From positions 1 to 64,000 of the forward strand of contig NZ_MWSJ01000022.1 in the NCBI RefSeq assembly GCF_002237755.1: 64,000 bases of DNA, read 5' to 3'. This document shows positions 37,773 through 47,034 of the stretch, one piece after another. The position numbers and the translations under genes are program-made. Each line of letters begins with the position of its first letter. Positions within the stretch are counted from its first letter, which is position 1. Source of the DNA: Lysinibacillus sp. KCTC 33748. Its GTDB lineage: Bacteria > Bacillota > Bacilli > Bacillales_A > Planococcaceae. Below the pieces are notes generated by a model that worked only from the letters and a program-made list of their open reading frames with translations, made no database searches and was not told the DNA's origin.

Positions 37773-37867
37773 TTTTATATCACCACCTAAAAAAACTTGC
37801 ACACGTCCCATTCATGCTGATGTATTGTGAAGGATGTGACGTGTTAACCTAAAAAAATATGAAAATA

Positions 37868-37885
37868 TGAATGGTCATTCATTCA
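37868..37885. promoter_or_regulatory. FadR operator before fadR
   Basis: On the minus strand TGAATGAATGACCATTCA, 16 of 18 positions as in the Bacillus FadR consensus (TGAATGAMTANTCATTCA as I recall it). It lies upstream of fadR-fadB-etfBA. Confidence 0.75.
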
Positions 37886-37936
37886 TATTTTCATATTATA
37901 ATTTACAACTTTGCTTGTCAATACTTTACCACGTAT

Positions 37937-39628
37937 TTATTTTGCTTCTTTATTCACCAATTTCGTTTTTTCTTCGTCTACTAACGAGCGACGCAAAATT
38001 TTCCCAACAGCCGTTTTCGGTAGCTCATCTCTAAACTCATAATAGCGCGGAACTTTGAAAGCGGCTAAGTTTTGACGGCAATATTTATTTAATTCGTCTT
38101 CCGTAATCGAATATCCTTCTTTTAAAACAATATAAGCTTTTACTGTTTCTCCACGATACGGGTCTGGTATGCCCGCAACGACACACTCTTGGATTTCCTC
38201 TCGCTCATATAGTACTTCCTCTACCTCACGAGGGTAAATATTAAAGCCACCTGCGATAATGATATCTTTTTTACGGTCAACTACATAGAAATAGCCTCCC
38301 TCGTCCATATAGCCTAAATCGCCTGTTAAAAACCAGCCATCTACGAACGACGCTGCCGTATCTTCAGGGCGATTCCAATAACCTTTCATAACCTGTGGTC
38401 CCTTTACAGCTATTTCTCCTACCTCACCGACTGGAAGCACCTCTGTATCCCCTGTACGTAAAATTACTGAATCCGTATTTGGCCAAGGTAAACCAATTGA
38501 GCCCATGACACGCTTTCCCCAAATAGGTGTAGCATGTGTGACAGGAGAAGTTTCTGTTAACCCATATCCTTCTACAAGCTTTCCCCCTGTTGCCGCTTCA
38601 AATTTCTCTTGCACCTCTACTGGCAATGAAGCAGAACCACTTAAGCATGCTTTTATAGACGATAAGTCATACTTTGCAATATCCGGGTGATTTAATAGAC
38701 CAATATATAAGGTCGGTGCACCTGGGAAAAGAGTCGGTTTTTGCTTATCTATCGTTTTCAACGCTGTCTCTGCATCAAACTTTGGTAATAACACCATTCT
38801 ATTTTGCGTGAAAACGGATAATAACATAACAGTAGTCATACCATAGACATGGAAGAATGGTAGGATGCCCATAATGGTTTCCTCTCCATGTATACATTTA
38901 TACATCCATGTATCACACATCATTGTATTAGCAATTAAGTTTTTGTGGGTTAGCATCACACCCTTAGGAAAGCCAGTCGTTCCACCTGTATATTGAAGCA
39001 GTGCAATGTCCTCTTCAAAATCAAATGGAATATCAATCATTTTGATAGGAGCGGAGCGCATAATTTCTGTGAATAAATGATTTTGACCACTATGTTCAAC
39101 CTTGACACTAAAACCGTACTGCTTTTTTTGAATATATGGATAGACCAAATTTTTAGGAAATGGCAAATAATCTTTAATAGCTGTGACAATTACATTTTCA
39201 AGCGCAGTTTCTTTGATAATTTTCATAACACGTGGATACAAAATATCCATCAATAAAATTACTTTCGCACCTGAATCAGCCATTTGATATTGAAGTTCAC
39301 GCTCAGTATAAAGTGGATTTGTTTGTACGACAATCGCTCCAGCATACATTGCCCCGTAGTAAGCGATTACACTTTGTGGTGAGTTTGGTAGCATAATCGC
39401 TACTCGATCTCCCTTTTCCACCCCAAGGGCTTGTAAATAGTTTGCGAACCTAAGCGCTGACTCATATAACTCAGTATACGTCAAATCCTTTCCCATAAAA
39501 TGAATCGCAACTTTGGATGGATTCTTTTTATAGGCGCGTGTCAAAAACTCTTGCACAGGAATTTCCTCAAACGTTAAAGACGATGGTACTTCTTCAGGAT
39601 AATTTGATAGCCATGGTTTTGTTGTCAT
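37937..39628 (-). CDS. lcfA: Long-chain fatty acid-CoA ligase
   Basis: 563 aa. Activates fatty acids with ATP and CoA. Adenylate-forming motifs: YTGGTTGFPKGVMLTHKN (A3), GYGLTETSPV (A5), GWFLTGDLGYMD (A7) and VDRKKDIIIAGGFNIYP (A8), with the catalytic lysine in KTAVGKILRR. AAAGGGGAGAGG is the ribosome site. It has its own probable FadR site and is transcribed toward fadR. Confidence 0.95.
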   Translation of the reverse strand: MTTKPWLSNYPEEVPSSLTFEEIPVQEFLTRAYKKNPSKVAIHFMGKDLTYTELYESALRFANYLQALGVEKGDRVAIMLPNSPQSVIAYYGAMYAGAIVVQTNPLYTERELQYQMADSGAKVILLMDILYPRVMKIIKETALENVIVTAIKDYLPFPKNLVYPYIQKKQYGFSVKVEHSGQNHLFTEIMRSAPIKMIDIPFDFEEDIALLQYTGGTTGFPKGVMLTHKNLIANTMMCDTWMYKCIHGEETIMGILPFFHVYGMTTVMLLSVFTQNRMVLLPKFDAETALKTIDKQKPTLFPGAPTLYIGLLNHPDIAKYDLSSIKACLSGSASLPVEVQEKFEAATGGKLVEGYGLTETSPVTHATPIWGKRVMGSIGLPWPNTDSVILRTGDTEVLPVGEVGEIAVKGPQVMKGYWNRPEDTAASFVDGWFLTGDLGYMDEGGYFYVVDRKKDIIIAGGFNIYPREVEEVLYEREEIQECVVAGIPDPYRGETVKAYIVLKEGYSITEDELNKYCRQNLAAFKVPRYYEFRDELPKTAVGKILRRSLVDEEKTKLVNKEAK

Positions 39629-40100
39629 ACGTCCTCTCCCCTTTGTTCCAAACTTTGTAAACTCTTATTTTAATTATAATGAAAAAGAAATACTCTTTCA
39701 AACATAAAATAGAAAATAAATGCATTTACGATTAATTATTATGCATTTAACAACATTTATATAACTGTATTTCTTGGGGTTTGGATCAATGCGCTTTATG
39801 AATACTCATTCACTCTTACTTTTTTTATACTCAAGACTGAGTTCATATTTCTATATTCGAAAAATAATTTTTTATTGCTAACTTTTTAGATAGATGAAGG
39901 AAACTTAATAGATGTTAGTAGTATTCTGCGATGGTTTGATATGAGGTTGATGTAACTTATGATTTTTTCGGGGGTATTATTTATTAATGCGATGACACAC
40001 TCAACTGACCGCTTCCTCTCCGGACCTGTGCAGTTCTTAACTCATCTAAGCAGTTTTCGAAGCTACTCTAGACATTTAGAAGTAAGTACTTATCGCTGTG
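39629..40100. other. lcfA upstream region
   Basis: AT-rich sequence with the FadR-like site at 39795-39812 and no credible gene. It must contain the lcfA promoter. Family C repeats begin at its right end. Confidence 0.5.
39795..39812. promoter_or_regulatory. Possible FadR operator before lcfA
   Basis: On the minus strand TGAATGAGTATTCATAAA, 15 of 18 consensus positions, about 170 bp before the lcfA start. The distance is long but allowed if the promoter is far upstream. Confidence 0.5.
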
Positions 40101-40285
40101 GCTTTTCTTTCCGTTGCTTTGACGGTTCTATCCACGATTTTGACTGTTCTATCCACGATTTTGGCTGTTCTATCCACGATTTTGGCTGTTCTATCCTTCA
40201 CCACGGCTCTTCTTTACTTCACCCTAGCTCTTCTTTCCGTCACCCCAACTTCTTTCCATCGCCCCAGCTCTTCTTTCCGTATCTA
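40101..40285. repeat. 21-bp tandem repeat, family C, copy C1
   Basis: Units of 21 bp, the core being GGCTGTTCTATCCACGATTTT, about four clean copies then decaying ones (GCTCTTCTTTCCGTCACCCC). On the minus strand the unit reads KIVDRTA as a seven-residue repeat, with a stop in the decayed part. The same repeat lies at 62210-62375. Confidence 0.85.
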
Positions 40286-40325
40286 GACAACCGAGCAGCA
40301 GTTCTTCTCTTCACCCTATCAATAT

Positions 40326-40359
40326 AAAAAACGCATCCTCATAAAAGGATGCGTTTTTT
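40326..40359 (-). terminator. Terminator after yshE and its small partner
   Basis: Stem ACGCATCC / GGATGCGT with T-runs, just past the 26-residue gene on the minus strand. Confidence 0.88.
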
Positions 40360-40361
40360 GT

Positions 40362-40442
40362 TTAAACGGTCATCATATAATAGACACCGACTGCCAAAAA
40401 TGCGATGCAGACAACGATTAGTACTTTTGCTAATTTTTCCAT
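40362..40442 (-). CDS. 26-residue single-pass membrane protein after yshE
   Basis: ATG at 40442 with AGGAG 11-12 nt away; the ribosome site starts immediately after the yshE stop. The product starts MEKLAKV and continues as one hydrophobic helix (LIVVCIAFLAVGVYYMM). A terminator follows the stop at once, which supports this as the end of the operon. It may be a partner of the DUF350 membrane protein. Not a known named gene to me. Confidence 0.6.
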   Translation of the reverse strand: MEKLAKVLIVVCIAFLAVGVYYMMTV

Positions 40443-40454
40443 GTCATTACACTC

Positions 40455-40868
40455 CTATGCAATACTTGCCCCAATAACAAACGATAGACCGACTGAAATG
40501 GTAAAGGAAATGAAGCCGACTGAGCGATTGTCATTTGCGATTTCTTCATCGACATTAAAACGTGGTGTCATAAATTCAAATAAGAAATATGCAACAATTA
40601 GTAATGTAAAACCAAAAAGGCCCCAGCCAATCATTTCACTTAAAGTGCTATGGCGCGCAATGGAAAAGCGAAAAATATTACAGATTCCTAGTATTTTCCC
40701 ACCTGTTGCGAGTGCCACAGCGATATTACCTTTTTTAATTTCTTCCCAATTTTTATATTTCGTAACGACTTCGAACAATGCCATCGAGACGACTAAACAC
40801 AATACGACAACACTAAAATATCCTGCCGTTTCGATAATTGGATATCGCCAAAAGCTAGAATTCAGCAT
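40455..40868 (-). CDS. yshE: DUF350 membrane protein YshE
   Basis: 137 aa with four predicted transmembrane helices (YFSVVVLCLVVSMALFEVV, NIAVALATGGKILGICNI, IGWGLFGFTLLIVAYFLF, SVGFISFTISVGLSFVIG). The NIAVALATGGKILG segment is typical of DUF350. Function unknown. In Bacillus yshE lies beside mutS2; here it is 21 bp after it. Confidence 0.9.
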   Translation of the reverse strand: MLNSSFWRYPIIETAGYFSVVVLCLVVSMALFEVVTKYKNWEEIKKGNIAVALATGGKILGICNIFRFSIARHSTLSEMIGWGLFGFTLLIVAYFLFEFMTPRFNVDEEIANDNRSVGFISFTISVGLSFVIGASIA

Positions 40869-40889
40869 TTTCTCCGTCCCCTTTACAGC

Positions 40890-43256
40890 TTATTTCAATT
40901 CCACAACTGTGACGCCTAAGCCCCCCTCGCCAGCTTCACCAAAACGGAAGGATTTTACACGCTTATGCTTTTTCAAATAGCTTTGAATTCCTTGACGTAG
41001 TGCACCTGTACCGACACCATGAATAATTGATACACGCCCATAGTTAGCAAGCAAGGCATCATCAATATATTTTTCTGTACGTAAAATGGCATCTTCATAT
41101 CGTTCGCCGCGTAAATCTAATTCTAATTTTACATGGTTGCTGCGATTTTTTACACCAGCCATACGTTGCACAGGTTCTTTTTCTGGTTTAATGTACTCTA
41201 GGTCACTATCTGCGATTTTCATTTTCAAAATGCCCATTTGGACAACCCATTCGGAATTCGATACTCTTTCGAGCAATGTTCCCCGTTGTCCATAGCTTAA
41301 CACCTTTACCTCGTCCCCGACAACTAAGTTTTGTGTACGGGCCTTTACTTGTGCTGCTTTTTTCAACACTTTGTTGTTTTCAAGCGGTGTAACTTCTTCC
41401 AATCGTTTACGAGCTTCGATGAGTTCATGCTCCTTAACAACTTGGTCTGCATTTTTGCGCATTTCTCGAAGCTCCGCAATAATTGATTCTGCTTCTCTCT
41501 TTGCTTCATCAACAATTTTACGTGCTTTTTCTTTCGCTTTTTTATCGAGTGCCTCTTTGCGGTCTTCGTAAGCTTGTAGTTTCCCTTGTAGCTCTTTGCG
41601 TAAGGCTTCAGATTCTATCATTAATTCATGTGAGCGTTCTGCATCATCTTCTGATTGACGACGAGTTTCTTCAAGCGAAGCAATCATGGACTCCACCTCA
41701 TGGCGATCTGTACCTGTAAAGCTTTTCGCACGGTCTATAATCGACTCAGGTAAACCTAGACGACTTGAAATTTCAAATGCATTAGAGCGGCCTGGTACTC
41801 CGATTAGTAGACGATATGTTGGGCTCAATGTCTCGATATCGAACTCTACACTCGCATTTGCTACTCCTGGACGATTATAGCCGTATGCTTTTAGCTCAGG
41901 ATAGTGCGTCGTTGCCATCACGCGGGCACCGCGACCATGTACTTCATCTAAAATGGAGATGGCCAGAGCCGCCCCTTCCTGAGGATCTGTACCGGCACCT
42001 AATTCATCAAATAGTACGAGTGATTCGTCATCAAATTTTTGTAAGATATCTACTATGTTGACCATATGGGAAGAGAATGTTGACAGTGATTGCTCAATTG
42101 ACTGTTCATCTCCAATATCCGCGAAAAGCTGTTTGAAAACAGCAAGCTCTGAACCATCAAGTGCAGGCACTGGTAAGCCAGCCTGTGCCATTAATGTACA
42201 CAATCCAACTGTTTTTAACGTGACAGTTTTACCACCAGTGTTTGGTCCTGTAATGACAATTGCCGTTATATCTTTCCCGAATTCAATATCGTTAGCAACG
42301 GCCGTTTCAATCGGTAATAGCGGATGACGTGCACGCACAAGTCGAATGTAGCCATCGTTATTCATTTTAGGCATTGTACATTTGTTCGCTTGACCGTACT
42401 TACCTTTAGCTAAAATGACGTCAATCTCGCCTAGTACTTTTACTAAGTTAAATAGATCTGGAGCTACTTCCTCTACCATCGCACTTAATGTAAGTAAAAT
42501 GCGTTCAACTTCAGCTTGCTCTTTCATTTTTAAGCGATGAATTTCATTATTCGCTTGAACAACCGAATCTGGCTCGATAAATAATGTCTGACCAGAAGAT
42601 GATTGATCATGCACAATTCCACCATAATGATGACGGTATTCTTGCTTAACAGGGATAACGAAGCGATCATTTCGAATCGTTACAAGTGTATCTGAGAGCA
42701 TTTTTGAAGCATTGCTCCCGCGTGTAAGGCTTTCTAGCTTAGATCGTACTTTAGCTTCCTCAGCGCGCAAAGATTGGCGAATCGATCGCAACGTTTGGCT
42801 TGCAGAGTCTAGCACTGAGCCGTTTTCATCAATACAGTTATTGATTTCATGCTGCAAGCCCGTCAAAACAGGCATTGCTTCCTTTTTGGCGATGAAATGA
42901 GGAATATTAATCACTTCTTCTGATTCTATATCTTCAATAAAATTACGAAGAATTCTACTTGCTCGAATCGTACTTGATACTTCCATTAATTCTACCGCTG
43001 AAAGCATGCCCCCGATTTGTGCACGCCTTGCAGCTGGTCGTACATCAAAAATCCCACCCATTGGTACATTGCCTTTAACACGTAAAATGGATAGTCCTTC
43101 GTCCATTTCTTCTAATAATTGAACAACCTTTTCATAGTCTGTCTGTGGTACAAGTTCATCAACGGCAGATTTACCGATTGAAGAAGTACAGTATGTAGCC
43201 ACTTGCTGACGTACTTTATCATATTCTAGTGTTTTCAATGCGCGTTCTGCAATCAC
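40890..43256 (-). CDS. mutS2: Endonuclease MutS2
   Basis: 788 aa from GTG 43256 with GAGGAGG 8 nt away; the slightly longer frame overlaps that ribosome site. MutS2 acts on stalled or recombining DNA and on collided ribosomes. The ABC ATPase has TGPNTGGKTVTLKT (Walker A) and LVLFDELGAGTDPQEGAALA (Walker B). A long coiled coil follows, then a KOW-like part and a C-terminal Smr nuclease domain (LDLRGERYEDAI and IIHGVGTGALRQG). Full length. Confidence 0.95.
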   Translation of the reverse strand: MIAERALKTLEYDKVRQQVATYCTSSIGKSAVDELVPQTDYEKVVQLLEEMDEGLSILRVKGNVPMGGIFDVRPAARRAQIGGMLSAVELMEVSSTIRASRILRNFIEDIESEEVINIPHFIAKKEAMPVLTGLQHEINNCIDENGSVLDSASQTLRSIRQSLRAEEAKVRSKLESLTRGSNASKMLSDTLVTIRNDRFVIPVKQEYRHHYGGIVHDQSSSGQTLFIEPDSVVQANNEIHRLKMKEQAEVERILLTLSAMVEEVAPDLFNLVKVLGEIDVILAKGKYGQANKCTMPKMNNDGYIRLVRARHPLLPIETAVANDIEFGKDITAIVITGPNTGGKTVTLKTVGLCTLMAQAGLPVPALDGSELAVFKQLFADIGDEQSIEQSLSTFSSHMVNIVDILQKFDDESLVLFDELGAGTDPQEGAALAISILDEVHGRGARVMATTHYPELKAYGYNRPGVANASVEFDIETLSPTYRLLIGVPGRSNAFEISSRLGLPESIIDRAKSFTGTDRHEVESMIASLEETRRQSEDDAERSHELMIESEALRKELQGKLQAYEDRKEALDKKAKEKARKIVDEAKREAESIIAELREMRKNADQVVKEHELIEARKRLEEVTPLENNKVLKKAAQVKARTQNLVVGDEVKVLSYGQRGTLLERVSNSEWVVQMGILKMKIADSDLEYIKPEKEPVQRMAGVKNRSNHVKLELDLRGERYEDAILRTEKYIDDALLANYGRVSIIHGVGTGALRQGIQSYLKKHKRVKSFRFGEAGEGGLGVTVVELK

Positions 43257-43274
43257 TGAGAACACCTCCTCAAC

Positions 43275-44984
43275 CTATTTATTTCGTCGAATAAACGCTT
43301 CAAATTGTTCTCGCGTCCATGTGTTCACAATCATATCCTTTTTCAACCATGCTCTGTTTGCGTAGCGTACCCCGATATCCATAAAGCGTAAGTGAGCAAT
43401 ATCGTGGGCATCCGTATTGATTGCTACGGGTACGCCAGCTGTTAAAGCCATTTCTAAATGCTCAACACATAAATCAAGACGATATGGATTCGCATTTAAC
43501 TCTAAAATTTTACCATATTCCTTCGCCCAAGCAATTAATTGCTCCATATCAGGATTATAGCCAGTACGATCCTCAATAATGCGGCCAGTTGGATGTGCAA
43601 TCATATGAACATACGGATTTTGCATTGCTGTCAGTAAGCGTGCCATAATTTTGTCCTGCGATTGTGTAAAGCTAGAGTGAATAGAGGCAATGACGAAGTC
43701 TAACTCTCTCAGCACATCATCTTCAAAATCGAGTGAACCATCTGGCAAAATGTCCATTTCTGTCCCCGCATATAAATGGAAATCTGGATGTGCCTCATTA
43801 AATGCCTCAATTTCAACACGTTGCTTTGTTAAACGCTCTGGCGTTAAACCATTTGCTACTTTTAAAAATTGTGAATGGTCAGTAATAACGCTATATTGAT
43901 AGTCACGTGCTATTAATGCCTCGCCCATTTCCGCTACAGAGTATGCACCATCAGACCACGTCGTATGCATATGTAAATCTGCTTTAATATCTTCTAATTT
44001 CACAAGATGTTGAATGTCATCCGTTTTATCGAATTCCGTTGTTCCTGTACGCAAGCTAGGTGGGATAAATGGTAAATCAAAATGCGCAAAAAATTCCGCT
44101 TCATCCTTAAACGTTAAAACAGTGCCATCCGCTTGTTCCACACCGTATTCACTAATCTTTTCACCACGGGCTTTTGCAATCTGACGCATGCGGACATTGT
44201 GATCTTTTGAGCCTGTGAAATGATGTAAGGCCGTTGCATATTCAACATCTCTCACTAATCGAAAATCTACACTTACAGGCTCTTCTAAATCTAAAATAAC
44301 TGAAATCTTCGTATCGCCAGCAGCTACTACTTCTTGTACAGAAAGCTCATTCAGTAGCTTTTCACGTACAGCCTCAACTGCTTCCGTTACAACAATAAAA
44401 TCAATATCTTTACTTGTTTCTGCTGCACGGCGGAAGCTTCCAGCAACAGAAAAACGCTCAACTGCTTCCATACTACCTAGAAGCGCTTCAATTTGTAAAA
44501 CAACAGGCTCAAGCTGCCAAATCGGCAAACGTTCTGATCGATTCGATAAATTTGCAAGTTCTTTTAAAATTTTTTCTTCAGTTTTTGCCGCAAAGCCTGC
44601 TAGCTCACGAACTTTACAAGCTTCACAAGCTGCCTTTAAACTTTCGGCAGAATCAATTCCTAACTCTTGATGAAGCTTAGCTATTTTTTTACCACCTAAG
44701 CCTGGAAGTTTTAATAACGGCAGCAATCCTTTTGGTACAATGTCCTCTAATTCTTTTAATAAGCTCGATTCACCATTTGTTATTAAATCCTCAATAACAG
44801 CAGCTGTACCTTTACCTATACCTTTAAGCTTTGTTATATCCTCCATCTCACTCAATGAGCGCTCGTCTCCCTCGAGTGCAGCAGCAGCTTTTCGAAAGGC
44901 CGACACTTTGAATGGATTTTCCCCTTGTAATTCCATATACAATGCAATCTTTTCTAATGTGCGAATAATTGTTTTTTTGTTCAT
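43275..44984 (-). CDS. polX: DNA polymerase/3'-5' exonuclease PolX
   Basis: 569 aa. Repair polymerase. N-terminal helix-hairpin-helix domain (ITKLKGIGKGTAAVIEDL, LPGLGGKKIAKLH), family X nucleotidyltransferase core (SVAGSFRRAAETSKDIDFIV, with catalytic Asp pair DID), and C-terminal PHP domain (KADLHMHTTWSDGAYS, VITDHSQF, IASIHSSF) that gives exonuclease and AP-endonuclease activity. It precedes mutS2 by 18 bp in the conserved zapA-cvpA-polX-mutS2 cluster. Confidence 0.95.
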   Translation of the reverse strand: MNKKTIIRTLEKIALYMELQGENPFKVSAFRKAAAALEGDERSLSEMEDITKLKGIGKGTAAVIEDLITNGESSLLKELEDIVPKGLLPLLKLPGLGGKKIAKLHQELGIDSAESLKAACEACKVRELAGFAAKTEEKILKELANLSNRSERLPIWQLEPVVLQIEALLGSMEAVERFSVAGSFRRAAETSKDIDFIVVTEAVEAVREKLLNELSVQEVVAAGDTKISVILDLEEPVSVDFRLVRDVEYATALHHFTGSKDHNVRMRQIAKARGEKISEYGVEQADGTVLTFKDEAEFFAHFDLPFIPPSLRTGTTEFDKTDDIQHLVKLEDIKADLHMHTTWSDGAYSVAEMGEALIARDYQYSVITDHSQFLKVANGLTPERLTKQRVEIEAFNEAHPDFHLYAGTEMDILPDGSLDFEDDVLRELDFVIASIHSSFTQSQDKIMARLLTAMQNPYVHMIAHPTGRIIEDRTGYNPDMEQLIAWAKEYGKILELNANPYRLDLCVEHLEMALTAGVPVAINTDAHDIAHLRFMDIGVRYANRAWLKKDMIVNTWTREQFEAFIRRNK

Positions 44985-45043
44985 TGGGAATTCCTCCTAT
45001 CGTAAAAACACTTCCCTCAAAACCGAGAGAAGTGCACAGTTTG

Positions 45044-45583
45044 CTATTGCATATAAATATACCACCAGTTTTGGAACATGCTCGTAATAATTGGGGTATG
45101 CTCCAAAATGAGACCACTTAACAACGACTTCGACATTAAACTTTGGATAGAATCAACTGGTAATAAAGCAAGAATGTAAAGCAAGATAAACATAATTAAA
45201 TAGTTTTCAATCATGCCTAACAATGCTCCAAGCCAACGATTCACTGTACCTAATACAGGTAAATACGCTATAAAATCAAAAATCGATGCCACAATTTGCA
45301 TTGTAATTTTCACCGCAAAGAATATAACAGCAAACGCAATGACACGGTAAAAAGTACGGTCTATATCCAGGCTATCAATGACTACTCCAAGACTACCTGA
45401 ATCCGTTACCCCTGGATACGGGACCCAAAACACCATTTTTTGTGCTAATGGTTTATAATAGATATACGCAACAATTAGGGCAACTATAAAGCTAACGATA
45501 TGCATCATCTGTACAATGAAACCACGTTTTGCTCCAACGATGAGCCCGGCTAATAGTACCGCTAATATGATTAGATCTAACAT
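45044..45583 (-). CDS. cvpA: CvpA family membrane protein (YshB)
   Basis: 179 aa. Four hydrophobic helices starting MLDLIILAVLLAGLIVGAKRG, then HIVSFIVALIVAYIYY, and later RVIAFAVIFFAVKITMQIV and NRWLGALLGMIENYLIMF. CvpA proteins are inner-membrane proteins of unclear role, linked to envelope stress and surface growth. It lies 5 bp after zapA. Confidence 0.9.
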   Translation of the reverse strand: MLDLIILAVLLAGLIVGAKRGFIVQMMHIVSFIVALIVAYIYYKPLAQKMVFWVPYPGVTDSGSLGVVIDSLDIDRTFYRVIAFAVIFFAVKITMQIVASIFDFIAYLPVLGTVNRWLGALLGMIENYLIMFILLYILALLPVDSIQSLMSKSLLSGLILEHTPIITSMFQNWWYIYMQ

Positions 45584-45588
45584 TCACT

Positions 45589-45849
45589 TCAACCCTTTAA
45601 TTTTTTCACTTCTTCTTCTAGTTGCTCCATTCGTTCTTTTAATAGTAAATAATCGTGAACGGTATTTACTGCTGTAAGAACGGCAAGCTTTGTGCTATCA
45701 AGAGAGGGATTATGTACATTCATTTCGCGCATACGGTCATCAACAATAGAAGCGACAAGTCGCATATGTCCAATGGATTCAGAGCCGACCATTTTATAAG
45801 TATGACCGTATATTTCCACAGAAATTTTATTCTTTTCTTGATTTCCCAT
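45589..45849 (-). CDS. zapA: Cell division protein ZapA
   Basis: 86 aa from ATG 45849 (GGGGGGTG upstream). FtsZ-ring associated protein that bundles FtsZ. Beta-rich N-terminus ([15 protein letters not shown]), then helix with [12 protein letters not shown] and a C-terminal coiled coil ([19 protein letters not shown]). Standard size. Divergent from rnhC. Confidence 0.92.
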   Translation of the reverse strand: MGNQEKNKISVEIYGHTYKMVGSESIGHMRLVASIVDDRMREMNVHNPSLDSTKLAVLTAVNTVHDYLLLKERMEQLEEEVKKLKG

Positions 45850-45982
45850 AGTCGCACCCCCCTTTTTAATTTTTGTGCTCACGATTTTTCCGATTGTGAG
45901 CAACTTACACAAAAAAGCTATTTATTATCATACCATGAAAGGTATAAAATTGTGAACAACGAGGACAGAAAGGAACGAGGAA

Positions 45983-46909
45983 ATGTCAAATATTGTACTT
46001 TCAATATCAACAAATATACAAAAAGAGGTGATGTCCTACTACGCAAACCATTTTGTAGAACGTAAAGCACCAGGGGTAATCTTTGCTGCAAAGCTCCCTG
46101 ATACAGCCATTACGATGTACAAATCAGGAAAATTAATGTTCCAAGGGGGAGGCGCTGAGCGAGAAGCTGCACGCTGGGGAGGCGTAGAAGTAACAAACAC
46201 ACAGAAAACATCATCGATTGGAGCAAAGGGTGACACCCTGCCAGAAGGTTTTGCTACGATGTCGGTGCTAGGCTCAGATGAAACAGGTACTGGCGATTAC
46301 TTTGGTCCAATTACAGTTGCAGCCGTATATGTCCCTTCATCAAAAATTGCGCTTTTTAACGAACTTGGTGTCAAAGACTCCAAAATGCTAACAGATGATT
46401 ACATGCGTAAAATAGCACCCGATTTACGTGCAGCTTGCGTCCATAGTGTACTTGTACTACGCAATGAAAAATACAACGAATTACAGTCACGAGGCTACTC
46501 ACAAGGTAAAATGAAAGCTATGATGCATAATAAGGCACTTAAAAATACACTGTCAAAAATGGCTCCCGAAAAACCAGAACAGATCTTGATAGATCAGTTT
46601 GCGGAACGTGGCGTGTATTACAATTATTTAAAAAATGAACGAGATATTGTTCGAGATGATGTGCTATTTTCTACGAAGGCCGAGCAATTACATGTTTCAG
46701 TAGCAACTGCATCGATATTAGCTCGTGCGGCGTTTTTAAAAGAAATGGACCGACTGAGTGAGATTGCCGGGATAGAGTTGTTGAAGGGGGCTTCAGCAAA
46801 AGTAGATGCCTTAGCAGCTCGCATTTGGCGAAAACAAGGTGAGGAATTTTTACGTTGCATTACGAAATGGCATTTTGCGAATACCGAGAAAGCTAAAAAG
46901 ATGAAATAA
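45983..46909 (+). CDS. rnhC: Ribonuclease HIII
   Basis: 308 aa. Cleaves RNA in RNA-DNA hybrids. N-terminal TBP-like substrate domain, then the catalytic domain with LGSDETGTGDYFGPITVAA (the DE pair of the DEDD site), VKDSKMLTDDYM, LIDQFAERGVYYNYL and VATASILARAAFLKEM. GAAAGGAACGAGG precedes the ATG. It is the only plus-strand gene in this cluster, divergent from zapA. Confidence 0.95.
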   Translation: MSNIVLSISTNIQKEVMSYYANHFVERKAPGVIFAAKLPDTAITMYKSGKLMFQGGGAEREAARWGGVEVTNTQKTSSIGAKGDTLPEGFATMSVLGSDETGTGDYFGPITVAAVYVPSSKIALFNELGVKDSKMLTDDYMRKIAPDLRAACVHSVLVLRNEKYNELQSRGYSQGKMKAMMHNKALKNTLSKMAPEKPEQILIDQFAERGVYYNYLKNERDIVRDDVLFSTKAEQLHVSVATASILARAAFLKEMDRLSEIAGIELLKGASAKVDALAARIWRKQGEEFLRCITKWHFANTEKAKKMK

Positions 46910-46924
46910 ATTGGACTTATAGAC

Positions 46925-47001
46925 AAAAAATTTCGCTATACTCCCGCAGATGACAAGTTTTATACAACTTGCTTTCTACTGGAGTTAGCGAAATTTTTTA
47001 T
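46925..47001. terminator. Long bidirectional terminator between rnhC and a chemoreceptor gene
   Basis: Arms AAATTTCGCTA..ACTCC / GGAGT.TAGCGAAATTT enclose a second hairpin (CAAGTT / AACTTG). T-runs on both ends serve the two converging genes. Confidence 0.85.
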
Positions 47002-47034
47002 ATTAAAAACTTATCAAAAAGTTTTCGTTTCAAC

